Shown: piece by piece, positions 1 to 8,254 of the stretch
How positions within the stretch are numbered: position 1 is the stretch's first letter
How the letters are laid out: each line of letters opens with the position of its first letter
From: Modestobacter caceresii
Lineage (GTDB): Bacteria > Actinomycetota > Actinomycetes > Mycobacteriales > Geodermatophilaceae
Reading direction: 5' to 3'
Length of the DNA stretch: 64,000 nucleotides
Assembly: GCF_000761485.1 (NCBI RefSeq)
Contig: NZ_JPMX01000075.1
Coordinates: 163,062-227,061 of the forward strand
Notes under the pieces: generated by a model
What the model was told of the DNA's origin: nothing
What the model saw: the letters and a program-made list of their open reading frames with translations, nothing else
Database searches by the model: none
Translations under genes and position numbers: made by a program

Positions 1-1128
1 CTCCACCCGGAAACCGTGGTGGACCTTGGTGTGGTGCCGTTCGCAGAGAAGCGCTGAGTTCTGCAGGTTGGTCTCGCCGCCGTGCAGCCAGTGCACGAGA
101 TGGTGCACATCGCACCACCAGGACGGGGCGCCGCAGCCGGCGAACACGCAGGACTCGTCCCGCCGCTCCACCGCCTTGCGCAGGCCCGGGGTGACCACCC
201 GGTGGTCCCGGCCGAGATCCAGCGGCACCCCGTCGGGGCCCATCACGATCCGGGAGACGCTGGCGTCGCAGGCGATCCACCGGGCCCGGGCCGCAGAGAT
301 CGTCGACCCGAACCCGGTGCTCGCCGCCCCGGCACCCGTGGCCGGGTCGACCAGGTCGTCCAGGTCGATGCCCACCACCACGTGCGGCTTCACCGTCCGC
401 AGGATCGGCAGATCACCGCTGGCCAACTGGTTGTCACACAACTGCACGAGGGCGTCGGCGTTCTGCTGGGCGCGGGTGCGGTCGTCCCCCTTGGGGCGGT
501 GGGCCTGCACGATCGACTCGATCGCCGCCTGCACCTTCTCCCCTCCGACGGCGTCGAGGTCGAAGCGGCCGGTGATCGTGCCGTCGGCGTGCTTGGCGAT
601 GCTCAACCGCCGCCCCTCCGTCGGGTCCGGCTCGGGGCCGTCGGGGTCGAGTGCGTCCTCGAAGGCCTGCACCGCAGCGACCAGCGACTGGTGCGGCGAC
701 TCGGCCGCCACGCGCGCCCACACCCGGTCGAACGCGGCCAGGTCGATGCCCTGCTCGGCCGCGCGGGCGGCCTCGCCCGGCCCCACCTTCTCGGCCACCA
801 CGTTCACCTGCGCCGCAGTCACGGACCCGTCAGCGAACCCGGCCGACAGGGCCGGGAAGTGCTCCAACGCCCGCCCCGACCGCACGATCCGCGACGCCTC
901 CGCCTGCGACAGCCGCGCGTGCCCGATCAGCCACGACCGCATGCTCTTCAACCCGTCGCGCTCCGCCGCCTGCACGACGTCCGCACGCCGCACCGTGCGG
1001 GTCAACTCCGCCGACGCACGGTTGACCAGTTGCACCAGGAACGCCGTCCGGTCCAGCACCTGCCCGTCCGTGAGCGAGTGCAGATCGTCGGCCGCCAAGG
1101 CGTCCAGAGCCGACACCAACTCGCTCAC
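1..1128 (-). CDS. DUF222 / HNH endonuclease domain protein, 3' end beyond the window
   Basis: This is a 13E12-type protein: an N-terminal DUF222 region followed by a C-terminal HNH nuclease. The visible 376 codons run from a GTG at 1128 to the window edge. The HNH part is clear near the edge: two Cys pairs, then CDVHHLVHWLHGGETN and a final CERHHTKVHHG, the metal-binding His/Cys set expected for a nicking or double-strand DNA endonuclease. GTG 1128 is preceded by GGGAGG at good spacing. A near-perfect LexA box lies immediately upstream (1147-1162), so expression is probably DNA-damage inducible. Such genes are multicopy in actinobacteria and their cellular role is unsettled. The C-terminus is missing only because the window ends. 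Confidence 0.9.
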   Translation of the reverse strand, partial: MSELVSALDALAADDLHSLTDGQVLDRTAFLVQLVNRASAELTRTVRRADVVQAAERDGLKSMRSWLIGHARLSQAEASRIVRSGRALEHFPALSAGFADGSVTAAQVNVVAEKVGPGEAARAAEQGIDLAAFDRVWARVAAESPHQSLVAAVQAFEDALDPDGPEPDPTEGRRLSIAKHADGTITGRFDLDAVGGEKVQAAIESIVQAHRPKGDDRTRAQQNADALVQLCDNQLASGDLPILRTVKPHVVVGIDLDDLVDPATGAGAASTGFGSTISAARARWIACDASVSRIVMGPDGVPLDLGRDHRVVTPGLRKAVERRDESCVFAGCGAPSWWCDVHHLVHWLHGGETNLQNSALLCERHHTKVHHGFRVE

Positions 1129-1146
1129 GGACACCTCCCGACGTAT

Positions 1147-1162
1147 TCGAACCTGTGTACGA
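1147..1162 (-). promoter_or_regulatory. SOS (LexA) box for the DUF222-HNH gene
   Basis: The sequence TCGAACCTGTGTACGA matches the mycobacterial/actinobacterial SOS consensus TCGAAC-N4-GTTCGA at all but one of the twelve fixed positions. It lies 18 bp upstream of the GTG start, where LexA would block transcription. It sits in a longer inverted repeat, GTATTCG-N10-CGAATAC (1143-1166). Confidence 0.75.
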
Positions 1163-1166
1163 ATAC

Positions 1167-1640
1167 TAGTCTCGTCACGAGCTCCGAGCAAGGCGAATCT
1201 GCAGGTCAGACGCCTGTCCACAGATACCGACAGTCCCTTGACACGACCGACCGCGGCGCGTCAACGCGTCCGCCCGGGCACCAGCGCGGCAGGCGTGATC
1301 AGCGACCAGGGCCGCCTCAAGCGCTGGTCGACGCGACAACCGATCACGTGACGACTCCTGCAGCGGGCCGTGTCGCGTCGCACACGAAACGTGCCCACCC
1401 GCCGTCCGACCAGAAATCGGATTCCCGGCGGGAACAGGCGGCGAGAGCCGACCTCGCCGGAGGCGCGCTCCAGCGTTGGCCGACGTCAGCTCGGCGAGTC
1501 GTCCGCGCCGCCCGGGCGTGTTGCAGCCCCACGGGGTGTCGGAACCGCAACGGGCGGCACTTTGTGACAAATCCGTGACAGCCCTACCGTCATCCGCGCC
1601 TGCCGGCCCCTGAGTCGCCACACACGGTGACACCGGCGAG
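1167..1640. other. Intergenic stretch with no recognised gene
   Basis: This is the spacer between the divergent HNH gene and the riboswitch-led NlpC gene. Long open frames cross it on both strands but have no ribosome site and no recognisable domain, as expected at this GC content. It must hold the promoter of the riboswitch transcript. I could not pick a convincing -35/-10 pair. Confidence 0.5.
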
Positions 1641-1792
1641 CACCGCCGAACCGGGCAACCGCCGCAACGTCGCCGCGAACGCCCGGACCGGGGACCCACC
1701 GCAGTTCTGGGGTGAAGCGCAACGGCACGCGAGTGCCGGAGCGCCGGGCGAGTTCCCCGCCCGAACCCGTCAGCTAACTCGGTAGGCGGTCG
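1641..1792 (+). promoter_or_regulatory. c-di-AMP riboswitch (ydaO-yuaA class)
   Basis: The leader of the NlpC/P60 gene carries the conserved blocks of the actinobacterial ydaO motif in order: a GCCGAACCGGGC-type 5' arm (about 1645), GGGGACCCA followed by CTGGGGTGAAGCG (about 1690-1717), a variable hairpin, and the hallmark 3' block CCGAACCCGTCAGCTAACTC then GGTAGGCG (1761-1789). This class binds cyclic di-AMP and in actinobacteria usually controls cell-wall hydrolases, matching the gene that follows. Binding normally turns expression off. Exact ends are approximate. Confidence 0.88.
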
Positions 1793-1818
1793 AGGAGAAC
1801 AAGGAGAACTCGTCGTCC

Positions 1819-2355
1819 ATGACGACCACTCGCACGTCCCCCGCCCGTCGTCCCTCCCGTTCCGGTCGCCGGGCACTGATCGCGCTGTTCGCCAGCGCGG
1901 GCGTCGCCCTCACCCCGATGGCCGCCCAGGCCTCGGTCGGCGGCGGTGGAGCGGCCGCCCCAGCACCCGTCGCGGCACCGGTGGCCCCGGTCGCGGCTCC
2001 CAACGCAGCTGCCCAGATCATCGTCGACACGGCGCTCGCCCAGCAGGGCAAGCCCTACGTCTGGGCCGGGGCCGGCCCGAACGTCTACGACTGCTCCGGG
2101 CTGACGCAGTACTCCTACGCGGCCGCCGGCATCACGCTGCCGCACTCCTCCCGCATGCAGTCGACGATGGGCGTGCCCGTGGCCCGCGCCGACCTGCAGC
2201 CCGGTGACCTGGTCTTCTTCTACGACCCGGTGGGCCACGTCGGCATCTACATCGGCAACGGCCTGATGGTGCACGCCCCCACCGCCGGGGACGTCGTCCG
2301 CACCATCAACGTCGACACCATGTGGGGCTACCACTCCGCGCGTCGTCTGGTCTGA
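1819..2355 (+). CDS. Secreted NlpC/P60-family peptidoglycan endopeptidase
   Basis: A 178-residue secreted cell-wall hydrolase expected to cut D-Glu-(m)DAP-type bonds in peptide stems. An Arg-rich start and hydrophobic core ending near AQA (about residue 34) form the signal peptide. A short Ala/Pro linker leads to the catalytic domain: YDCSGLTQYSY carries the Cys nucleophile, GHVGIYIGNG the His, and the following HAP segment completes the family pattern. No SH3 or coiled-coil domain is present, so this is a minimal single-domain version. ATG 1819 has AAGGAG upstream. The gene is monocistronic, headed by a c-di-AMP riboswitch and closed by two strong hairpins. Confidence 0.93.
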   Translation: MTTTRTSPARRPSRSGRRALIALFASAGVALTPMAAQASVGGGGAAAPAPVAAPVAPVAAPNAAAQIIVDTALAQQGKPYVWAGAGPNVYDCSGLTQYSYAAAGITLPHSSRMQSTMGVPVARADLQPGDLVFFYDPVGHVGIYIGNGLMVHAPTAGDVVRTINVDTMWGYHSARRLV

Positions 2356-2377
2356 CCCGCTCGCCCGAGGGCAGGCG

Positions 2378-2427
2378 CACGACGAACGCCCCGCTCCCCC
2401 AGACCGGGGAGCGGGGCGTTCGTCGTG
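2378..2427. terminator. Long perfect hairpin, bidirectional terminator
   Basis: A 22-bp perfect inverted repeat (CACGACGAACGCCCCGCTCC... mirrored after a short loop) lies between the convergent NlpC and nucleotidase genes. There is no U-run, as is common in actinobacteria. Confidence 0.8.
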
Positions 2428-2430
2428 TCG

Positions 2431-2460
2431 GAGGGGCCGGGGTCGCGACCCCGGCCCCTC
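2431..2460. terminator. Second GC-rich hairpin between convergent genes
   Basis: A 30-base perfect palindrome centred on GGTCGCGACC, GAGGGGCC at one end and GGCCCCTC at the other. It follows the first hairpin directly and ends 8 bp before the nucleotidase stop codon. Confidence 0.65.
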
Positions 2461-2467
2461 CGGAGGG

Positions 2468-4312
2468 TCAGTCGAGCAGCAGCTCGCCGTCGCGGACGAG
2501 CTGCCAGTTCTCCACGTAGAAGTCGGCCGGGTCGATCACGCCGCGCTCCTGGGCCCACTCGATGAGCAGCTGGCGGATCTCCAGCTGCTCGTTGTAGACC
2601 ACCGGCGCCGTGGAGATGTGCGGGAAGCCGCCGCCGCCCGAGCGCCGGTAGTTGTTCACCGCGACGACGAAGCGGGCGTCGTCGGCCACGGGCTCACCGT
2701 CGATCTCCAGCCGGGTGACCCGCTCGCCGACCGGCCGGGACACGTCCAGGTCGTAGTCGACGCCGGAGAGCACGTCGTAGTTGTAGTCCGGCGTCCCGTC
2801 GGCGTTGGTGATCGTCTCCGGGTCGACGGGCCCGGTGGCCGGCACCTGGGTGAAGTAGCTCGCCGACTCCTCGAGGTAGTCGCGCACCTGAGCGCCGGTC
2901 ATCTCCACCGCCTCCAGGGTGTTGTCGAAGACGTAGAGCCCGGCGATGTCCCGGATGGTGACGTCGCCCTCCGGGAAGACCGCCTCCCGGCTGAACGGCG
3001 CGGCGATCGACAGCACCGGCAGGTCGGCCCACTCGGTGCCCGCGAGTGCGGCGTCGACGGTCTCGGTCTGCACCTGCTGGATGAAGTCGAGGATCGGGGT
3101 GTCCTCGTACCGGCTGGTCAGCGTGGTCAGCTCCTCGGTGGAGGTGGCCACCACCTGGTTGACGTAGTCGACCGTCGCCTGGTGCGCCTCGTCGGTGACG
3201 GCGAGGACGTCGGGGTCCTCGGGGTAGTCCCTGGTGCGCAGCGCGGTGGCCGTGGCCTCGGTGACGTCCCACTGGCCGCGGGTCTTGGTCAGCTCGAAGT
3301 CGACCTGGCTGACCGTGGCGCCCCAGCGGTAGGGCTGGGTGAGCAGCACCTCCTCGCCGGTGACCTCGTTGACCACGACCTGGGACGGGGCGTCGCGGTG
3401 CGTGTGGCCGACGACCATCGCGTCGATGCCGGGCACCGTGCGGGCGATGACGTCGGAGGGGTTCTCCGTGCCGACGGCCGGGTCGTCGTAGGACGACGTC
3501 CCACCGACCCCGGCGTGCGCGAGGACGACGACGACGTCGGCCTGCTCGGCGACGACCGGCACCCACTCCTCCGCCGTCTCCACCATGTCGCGGAACTCGA
3601 CCTGGCCCTCGACGTTGTTCCGGTCCCAGATGGCCGAGCCCGGCGTGGTCAGGCCGATGATGCCGACGGTGACCGGCTTGGCGCCGCGGACCTTCATCTC
3701 CTGCAGCGTGTACGGCGGCAGGTACGGCTCGCCGGTCGCGACGTCGATGACGTTGGCGCCGAGCACCGGGTGGTCGACGTCGTCGACGTAGCCGGCCAGG
3801 GTGTCCAGGCCGTAGTTGAACTCGTGGTTGCCGACGACCTGGGCGTCGTAGCCGATGACGTCGTAGGCCGCCGCGATCGGGTGCTCGGCCTCCGGCGGCT
3901 GCTGGGCGGCGAGGTAGGTGAGCGGCGTGCCCTGCAGGAAGTCGCCGTTGTCGACGACGAAGACGCTGTCCGCGCCCTTCTCGGCCCGCACCGAGTCGAC
4001 GACCGAGGAGACGCGGGCCAGGCCCGTCGCGTCACCGGCGCTGTCGGTGTACGGCGCGTCGCGGAAGTAGTCCCAGTCCTGCGCGCGCCCGTGGATGTCG
4101 GTGGTGGCCAGCATGGTGAGCTCGAGGCTCTGCCCCTTGCCGTGCCCGCCGTCGTGCCCCTTGCCGTGGCCGTTCCCATGGCCGTTCCCGTGACCGTGGC
4201 CGTTCCCGTGCCCGTTGTCGTGACCACCCGGGCTCGCCGCCGCGGGGGTCACCGCCCCGACGCTCATCGCCAGCACCGCTGCCGCGACCGTCACCGTCGT
4301 CCGTCTGCGCAC
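2468..4312 (-). CDS. Secreted CpdB-type 2',3'-cyclic-nucleotide 2'-phosphodiesterase / 5'-nucleotidase
   Basis: A 614-residue exported metallophosphoesterase that scavenges phosphate and nucleosides from extracellular nucleotides. The GTG at 4312 is preferred because GGGGGAG lies just upstream and a signal peptide (RRRTTVTVAAAVLAM... ending TPAAAS) follows directly; the upstream ATG at 4402 would bury it. After an unusual Gly/His tract the metallophosphatase domain shows TTDIHG, DNGDFLQG, GNHEFNYG and VVGHTHRD. The C-terminal 5'-nucleotidase domain has NNYRRSGGGGFP, the CpdB-like form. No cell-wall anchor is seen. UshA-like activity is the alternative. Confidence 0.88.
   Translation of the reverse strand: MRRRTTVTVAAAVLAMSVGAVTPAAASPGGHDNGHGNGHGHGNGHGNGHGKGHDGGHGKGQSLELTMLATTDIHGRAQDWDYFRDAPYTDSAGDATGLARVSSVVDSVRAEKGADSVFVVDNGDFLQGTPLTYLAAQQPPEAEHPIAAAYDVIGYDAQVVGNHEFNYGLDTLAGYVDDVDHPVLGANVIDVATGEPYLPPYTLQEMKVRGAKPVTVGIIGLTTPGSAIWDRNNVEGQVEFRDMVETAEEWVPVVAEQADVVVVLAHAGVGGTSSYDDPAVGTENPSDVIARTVPGIDAMVVGHTHRDAPSQVVVNEVTGEEVLLTQPYRWGATVSQVDFELTKTRGQWDVTEATATALRTRDYPEDPDVLAVTDEAHQATVDYVNQVVATSTEELTTLTSRYEDTPILDFIQQVQTETVDAALAGTEWADLPVLSIAAPFSREAVFPEGDVTIRDIAGLYVFDNTLEAVEMTGAQVRDYLEESASYFTQVPATGPVDPETITNADGTPDYNYDVLSGVDYDLDVSRPVGERVTRLEIDGEPVADDARFVVAVNNYRRSGGGGFPHISTAPVVYNEQLEIRQLLIEWAQERGVIDPADFYVENWQLVRDGELLLD
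4132..4230 (-). repeat. His/Gly-rich coding repeat in the nucleotidase
   Basis: About 32 codons just after the signal peptide encode an array of GHGN/GHGK/GHDG-like units, roughly every second or third residue being His. In DNA it is an imperfect repeat built from a CCGTGGCCGTTCC-like unit. It could bind Zn, Ni or Cu for the mature enzyme. Confidence 0.85.
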
Positions 4313-4449
4313 GCGATCTCCCCCAAGCTCGTCAGCCGCCCCTGCTGGGCCGGCTGTGCGGTTGCTGAGCCAACGTAACGAGAGATGCCGACAAGTCGAC
4401 ATCGGTCACGAGGTGTTCGCGCACGCAGCACCGGGTGGACCGACCGACC

Positions 4450-5628
4450 TCAGCGGGCGGCGGCGCGCGCGGCCAGTTGTTCCGGGGAGAAGGCCAGGTC
4501 CAGCGCCTCCCGGGCGGCGCCGAGCACGGCGGCCTGCTGGCCGACGCGGCTGACCGCGATCTCCAGGCCGTCGGTGATCATCGGCGGGCACTGCGCGTAG
4601 ATCGCCGAGCGCACCCCGGCGACGAAGGCCTCGGCGCTGCTCAGGTGCCCGCCGATCACCAGCCGCTCGGGGTTGAAGAAGTTGAGGATGGTCGAGAGCA
4701 CGGTGCCGGTGCTGCCGCCGGCCTCGCGCAGCAGCTGAGTGGTCAGCGGGTGCGCGTCCCGGGCCAGGTCGAGCATCCCCTCGGTGCCCGAGGAGTCGAC
4801 CCCGCGCTCGGCGAGCTGCTCGACCAGCGCGGCGCCGCTGGCCACGGCGTCCAGGCAGCCGACCCGCCCACAGGAGCACGGAACCGGCGGGGCGCCGGGC
4901 ACGGTGGTGTGGCTGATGTCCCCGGCGAACCCGCCGCTCCCCCGGTGCAGCACCCCGCCGGCGATGACGCCGCAGCCGATGCCGGAGCCGACCTTCACGA
5001 ACACCATCTGCTCGGCCGGCGACCCGCCGGCGGCGTGCTCGCCGAGCGCCATCAGGTTCGCGTCGTTCTGCACGATGACCGGCACCGGCAGCCACTGCCG
5101 CACGATCGCGGCCACGTCGGCGCCGTTCCAGCCGGGCATCCGGGCCGGGGAGACGACCAGGCCGGTGCGCGCGCTGACCGGCCCGGGCACGCCGACGCAC
5201 ATCGCCAGCAGCGGCGGGGCGTCGTCCAGCCCGGCGACCGCCTCCTCCACCGCGGTCACCACGGTGCGCAGCACGGCCTCCGGGCCGTCCGAGACCGCGA
5301 TGGGCAGGTGCCGCTCGGCGACCTGCCGACCCGCGGCGTCCAGGACGGCGATCGCCGCGTGCCGCTCCCCGAGGCTGACCGCGACCACCAGGCCGGCCGC
5401 GCCGCGCATCTCCAGCCGGCGCGGCGGCCGCCCGCCGGCCGAGGGCCCGGTGCCGGTCTCCACCAGCCAGCCCCGCCGGATCAGCATCTCCACCCGGGCG
5501 GCCGCGGTGGTCGCCGAGAGCCCCGTCTCGCGGGCGACGTCGGCCCGCGAGGTGGCGCGGCCGAGCCGGACCAAGGAGAGGACCTCGCTCGGAGAGGTGG
5601 CCGACCGGTCACCGGCGGGGGTGGGCAT
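4450..5628 (-). CDS. ROK-family transcriptional repressor
   Basis: A 392-residue regulator with a winged-helix head followed by a sugar-kinase-like ROK body. The head (about residues 10-70) has [19 protein letters not shown] as recognition region. The body has the ROK glycine-rich and Zn signatures: [13 protein letters not shown], then GDISHTTV and [16 protein letters not shown], with Cys residues placed as in Zn-binding ROK proteins. The N-terminal ATP loop is weakened ([11 protein letters not shown] instead of a DxGxT motif), as expected for a sensor. ATG 5628 starts in front of the HTH; longer frames upstream lack homology. It is divergent from the ABC/asparaginase/CutC/kinase operon, which ends in a ROK kinase, so it probably represses that operon and responds to its sugar or sugar phosphate. 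Confidence 0.88.
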   Translation of the reverse strand: MPTPAGDRSATSPSEVLSLVRLGRATSRADVARETGLSATTAAARVEMLIRRGWLVETGTGPSAGGRPPRRLEMRGAAGLVVAVSLGERHAAIAVLDAAGRQVAERHLPIAVSDGPEAVLRTVVTAVEEAVAGLDDAPPLLAMCVGVPGPVSARTGLVVSPARMPGWNGADVAAIVRQWLPVPVIVQNDANLMALGEHAAGGSPAEQMVFVKVGSGIGCGVIAGGVLHRGSGGFAGDISHTTVPGAPPVPCSCGRVGCLDAVASGAALVEQLAERGVDSSGTEGMLDLARDAHPLTTQLLREAGGSTGTVLSTILNFFNPERLVIGGHLSSAEAFVAGVRSAIYAQCPPMITDGLEIAVSRVGQQAAVLGAAREALDLAFSPEQLAARAAAR

Positions 5629-5638
5629 GCCGATCAGT

Positions 5639-5726
5639 GAAGCAACGCCCGTCGTGCGAAGCAACGGCCGCTTACTCCGGAAGTGGAAATACTTCATGGA
5701 CTTCTCGTTGTAAGGATCGCCACTTA
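5639..5726. promoter_or_regulatory. Divergent promoter/operator region of the ROK regulator and ABC operon
   Basis: The 140-bp gap holds three symmetric signals: direct repeats GAAGCAACG at 5639-5647 and 5658-5666 (19 bp apart, about two helical turns), the inverted repeat GAAGT-N6-ACTTC (5680-5695), and TAAG-N8-CTTA (5711-5726). These are candidate ROK binding sites. The region is visibly less GC-rich than its surroundings. Confidence 0.5.
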
Positions 5727-5768
5727 GCCTTCGTCCAACGTTCAACGCCGACCGTGAGGAGCACGCCC

Positions 5769-6509
5769 GTGACAACGCCGATGGTCAGCCTTCGCGGCGT
5801 CGACAAGCACTTCGGCGAGCTGCACGTGCTCCGCTCGATCGACCTGGAGGTCGCCCCGCGCGAGGTCGTCGTGGTCATCGGGCCGTCGGGGTCGGGCAAG
5901 TCGACGCTCTGCCGCACGATCAACCGGCTCGAGCCGATCGACGCCGGCGAGATCCGGGTCGACGGCCAGCTTCTGCCCGCGGAGGGCGCCCAGCTCGCCC
6001 AGCTCCGTGCCGACGTCGGCATGGTCTTCCAGTCGTTCAACCTCTTCGGCCACCTGAGCGTGCTGGACAACGTGATGCTGGCGCCGCTGAAGGTGCGCAA
6101 GGCGAGCAAGGCCACCGCCCGCAGCGAGGCGATGGCGCTGCTGGAGCGGGTGGGCATCGCCGACAAGGCCGACCGCGTCCCCGCCCAGCTCTCCGGCGGC
6201 CAGCAGCAGCGCGCCGCGATCGCCCGCTCGCTGGCGATGCACCCGAAGCTGATGCTCTTCGACGAGCCGACCTCGGCGCTGGACCCCGAGATGGTCAACG
6301 AGGTCCTCGAGGTGATGACCTCGCTGGCCGCCGACGGCATGACGATGGTCGTGGTGACCCACGAGATGGGCTTCGCCCGCCGCGTCGCCGACCGCGTCGT
6401 CTTCATGGCCGCCGGTCAGATCGTCGAGGTCGCCCCACCGGCGGAGTTCTTCGACGCCACCCGGAGCGAGCGCGCCCGCTCGTTCCTCTCCAACGTGCTG
6501 GCCCACTGA
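5769..6509 (+). CDS. Polar amino-acid ABC transporter, ATP-binding protein
   Basis: A 246-residue ATPase that powers uptake with the two permeases and lipoprotein that follow. Walker [11 protein letters not shown]-loop VFQSFNLF, signature LSGGQQQR, Walker [13 protein letters not shown] and the switch His in VVTHEMGF are all intact. The pattern is that of the GlnQ/GluA branch of the polar amino-acid family. GTG 5769 is chosen because TGAGGAG precedes it. A longer frame back to 5637 overlaps the operators. First gene of a co-oriented operon running to 11,759. Confidence 0.93.
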   Translation: MTTPMVSLRGVDKHFGELHVLRSIDLEVAPREVVVVIGPSGSGKSTLCRTINRLEPIDAGEIRVDGQLLPAEGAQLAQLRADVGMVFQSFNLFGHLSVLDNVMLAPLKVRKASKATARSEAMALLERVGIADKADRVPAQLSGGQQQRAAIARSLAMHPKLMLFDEPTSALDPEMVNEVLEVMTSLAADGMTMVVVTHEMGFARRVADRVVFMAAGQIVEVAPPAEFFDATRSERARSFLSNVLAH

Positions 6510-6590
6510 CGGCCGAGCGCACCCCGGGCGGACCCGCCCACCCCACGCCCGGCGCCGCTCCCCCGGCCGGGCTGATCAGAAAGGCAAGGC

Positions 6591-7550
6591 ATGAGTGACA
6601 TCCGCCTTCCCAGGCGCCGCTTCCCGCTGATCACCGCCGTGCTGGCCACCGCCTCGGTGGCGGTCGCGGGGTGCGGCTCGTCCGACTCCTCGTCCGACGC
6701 CGTCCCCGGCGGCGGCGACGACACCGCCGCCTCCGGCCTGGACGCCGTCTACGAGGACGCGCCGGTCGCCGACGACGAGTTGATCCTCCCCGAGTCCACG
6801 ATGGCCGAGATCAAGGAGCGGGGCGTGCTGCGCGTCGCGGCCGCCCTGGACGCGCCGCTGCTCTCCCAGCAGGACCCGAGCAGCCCCGAGGACGTCGAGG
6901 GCTTCGACATCGACCTGGCGAAGATGCTGGCCATCTACATCCTGGGCGAGCCGAACATCGAGATCGTGCCGCCGGCGTCGGAGACCCGGGAGGCGCTGCT
7001 GCAGAACGGCACCGTCGACGTCGTCTTCAACACCTACACGATCACCGAGGAGCGGGCCGAGCAGATCAACTTCGCCGGCCCGTACTTCACCTCGGGCCTC
7101 GCGGTGGCGGTCGCCGCCGACAACGAGGACATCTCCAGCATCGAGGACCTCAACGGCAAGAACGTGATCGTCGGCGCGAACACCCCGGCGGTCACCGCGG
7201 TGCCCGAGGTCGCCCCCGGCGCCGAGGTGACCAGCTTCGCCACCGACCCGCAGGCGGTGCAGGCGCTGGTGCAGGGCCGCGGCGACGCCTACGTGCAGGA
7301 CTACACCCTGCTGCTGGCCGCGGCGAACGCCAACGACGACATCAAGATCGCCGTCCAGCCGTTCACCGAGGAGCCCTACGGCATCGGCCTCCCGCCGGAG
7401 GACCCGGAGTTCAAGGACTTCGTGAACACCTGGCTGGAGGAGATCGAGGACGACGGCTCGTGGGCCGAGATCTGGGAGGCCACCCTCGGCACGGTCGTCG
7501 AGGGCGACGCCCCGACGCCGCCGGAGATCGGCTCGGTGCCGGGCTCCTGA
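6591..7550 (+). CDS. Substrate-binding lipoprotein of the amino-acid ABC transporter
   Basis: A 319-residue lipoprotein of the bacterial extracellular solute-binding family 3. The lipobox VAVAGC (Cys about residue 28) follows an Arg-rich start and hydrophobic segment. A Ser/Asp-rich linker leads to a two-lobed domain containing KERGVLRVA and GFDIDLAKMLA near its start, ETREALLQNGTVDVV in the middle and EEPYGIGLPPED near the end. These segments fit glutamate/glutamine or related polar substrates. ATG 6591 has AAGGCAAGG upstream. Confidence 0.9.
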   Translation: MSDIRLPRRRFPLITAVLATASVAVAGCGSSDSSSDAVPGGGDDTAASGLDAVYEDAPVADDELILPESTMAEIKERGVLRVAAALDAPLLSQQDPSSPEDVEGFDIDLAKMLAIYILGEPNIEIVPPASETREALLQNGTVDVVFNTYTITEERAEQINFAGPYFTSGLAVAVAADNEDISSIEDLNGKNVIVGANTPAVTAVPEVAPGAEVTSFATDPQAVQALVQGRGDAYVQDYTLLLAAANANDDIKIAVQPFTEEPYGIGLPPEDPEFKDFVNTWLEEIEDDGSWAEIWEATLGTVVEGDAPTPPEIGSVPGS

Positions 7551-7609
7551 CCCGGCACCCCTGAGGCAGCAGCCCTGAGGCAGCAGCAGAGCCAGCAGAG
7601 GACGACGAC

Positions 7610-8254
7610 GTGACTGCAGTGATCGAGAACCTGGACCCCTTGCTGAGGGCGCTGGGGACGACCGTGCTGATCCTGGTGATCTCCGCGGCCGGCTCCCTGG
7701 TGCTCGGGGTGCTGATCACCGTGGCCCGGGTGAGCCCCATCCCGGTGCTGCGCGGGGCCGCCTGGGCCTACGTGCAGGTGTTCGTCAACGTCCCCCTGCT
7801 GGCGCTGCTGCTGCTGGCCGTCTTCGCACTGCCCGATGCCGGGCTGCTGATGCCGCTGACCACCACGGTGATCGTCGTGCTCACCGTCTACGAGGCGGCG
7901 TACGTGGCCGAGGCGGTGCGCAGCGGGATCAACACCGTCGCGTCCGGGCAGGTCGAGGCCGCCCGGGCGCTGGGGCTGCGGCTGTCGCAGACGCTGCGGC
8001 ACGTCGTCGTCCCGCAGGCGGTGCGCGCCGTCGTCCAGCCGCTGGGCAACGTGATGATCGCGCTGCTGATGAACACCGCCCTGGCCGCCACCGTCGGCGT
8101 GGTCGAGCTGACCTCCGCGACGAACAAGGTGAACCTGGTCGCGGCCCAGCCGATCCCGATCTTCACCGCCGCCGGCCTCACCTACATGGCGCTCGCGCTG
8201 GCCATCGGGCTGGCCGCCGGGCGGATCGAGAAGAAGGTGGCGATCCACCGATGA
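7610..8254 (+). CDS. Amino-acid ABC transporter permease 1
   Basis: A 214-residue inner-membrane permease of the His/Glu/Gln/Arg/opine family. Hydrophobic segments begin at about residue 17 (TTVLILVISAAGSLVLGVL). The EAA loop EAARALGLRLSQTLRHVVVP, which contacts the ATPase, is well conserved near residues 107-126. GTG 7610 follows GAGGACGAC. The stop overlaps the next start as ATGA, indicating coupled translation of a heterodimeric channel. Confidence 0.92.
   Translation: MTAVIENLDPLLRALGTTVLILVISAAGSLVLGVLITVARVSPIPVLRGAAWAYVQVFVNVPLLALLLLAVFALPDAGLLMPLTTTVIVVLTVYEAAYVAEAVRSGINTVASGQVEAARALGLRLSQTLRHVVVPQAVRAVVQPLGNVMIALLMNTALAATVGVVELTSATNKVNLVAAQPIPIFTAAGLTYMALALAIGLAAGRIEKKVAIHR

Noticed and set aside
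1175-1876. Minus-strand 233-residue frame over the riboswitch
   Set aside because: It overlaps a conserved RNA element and lacks a ribosome site and any domain.
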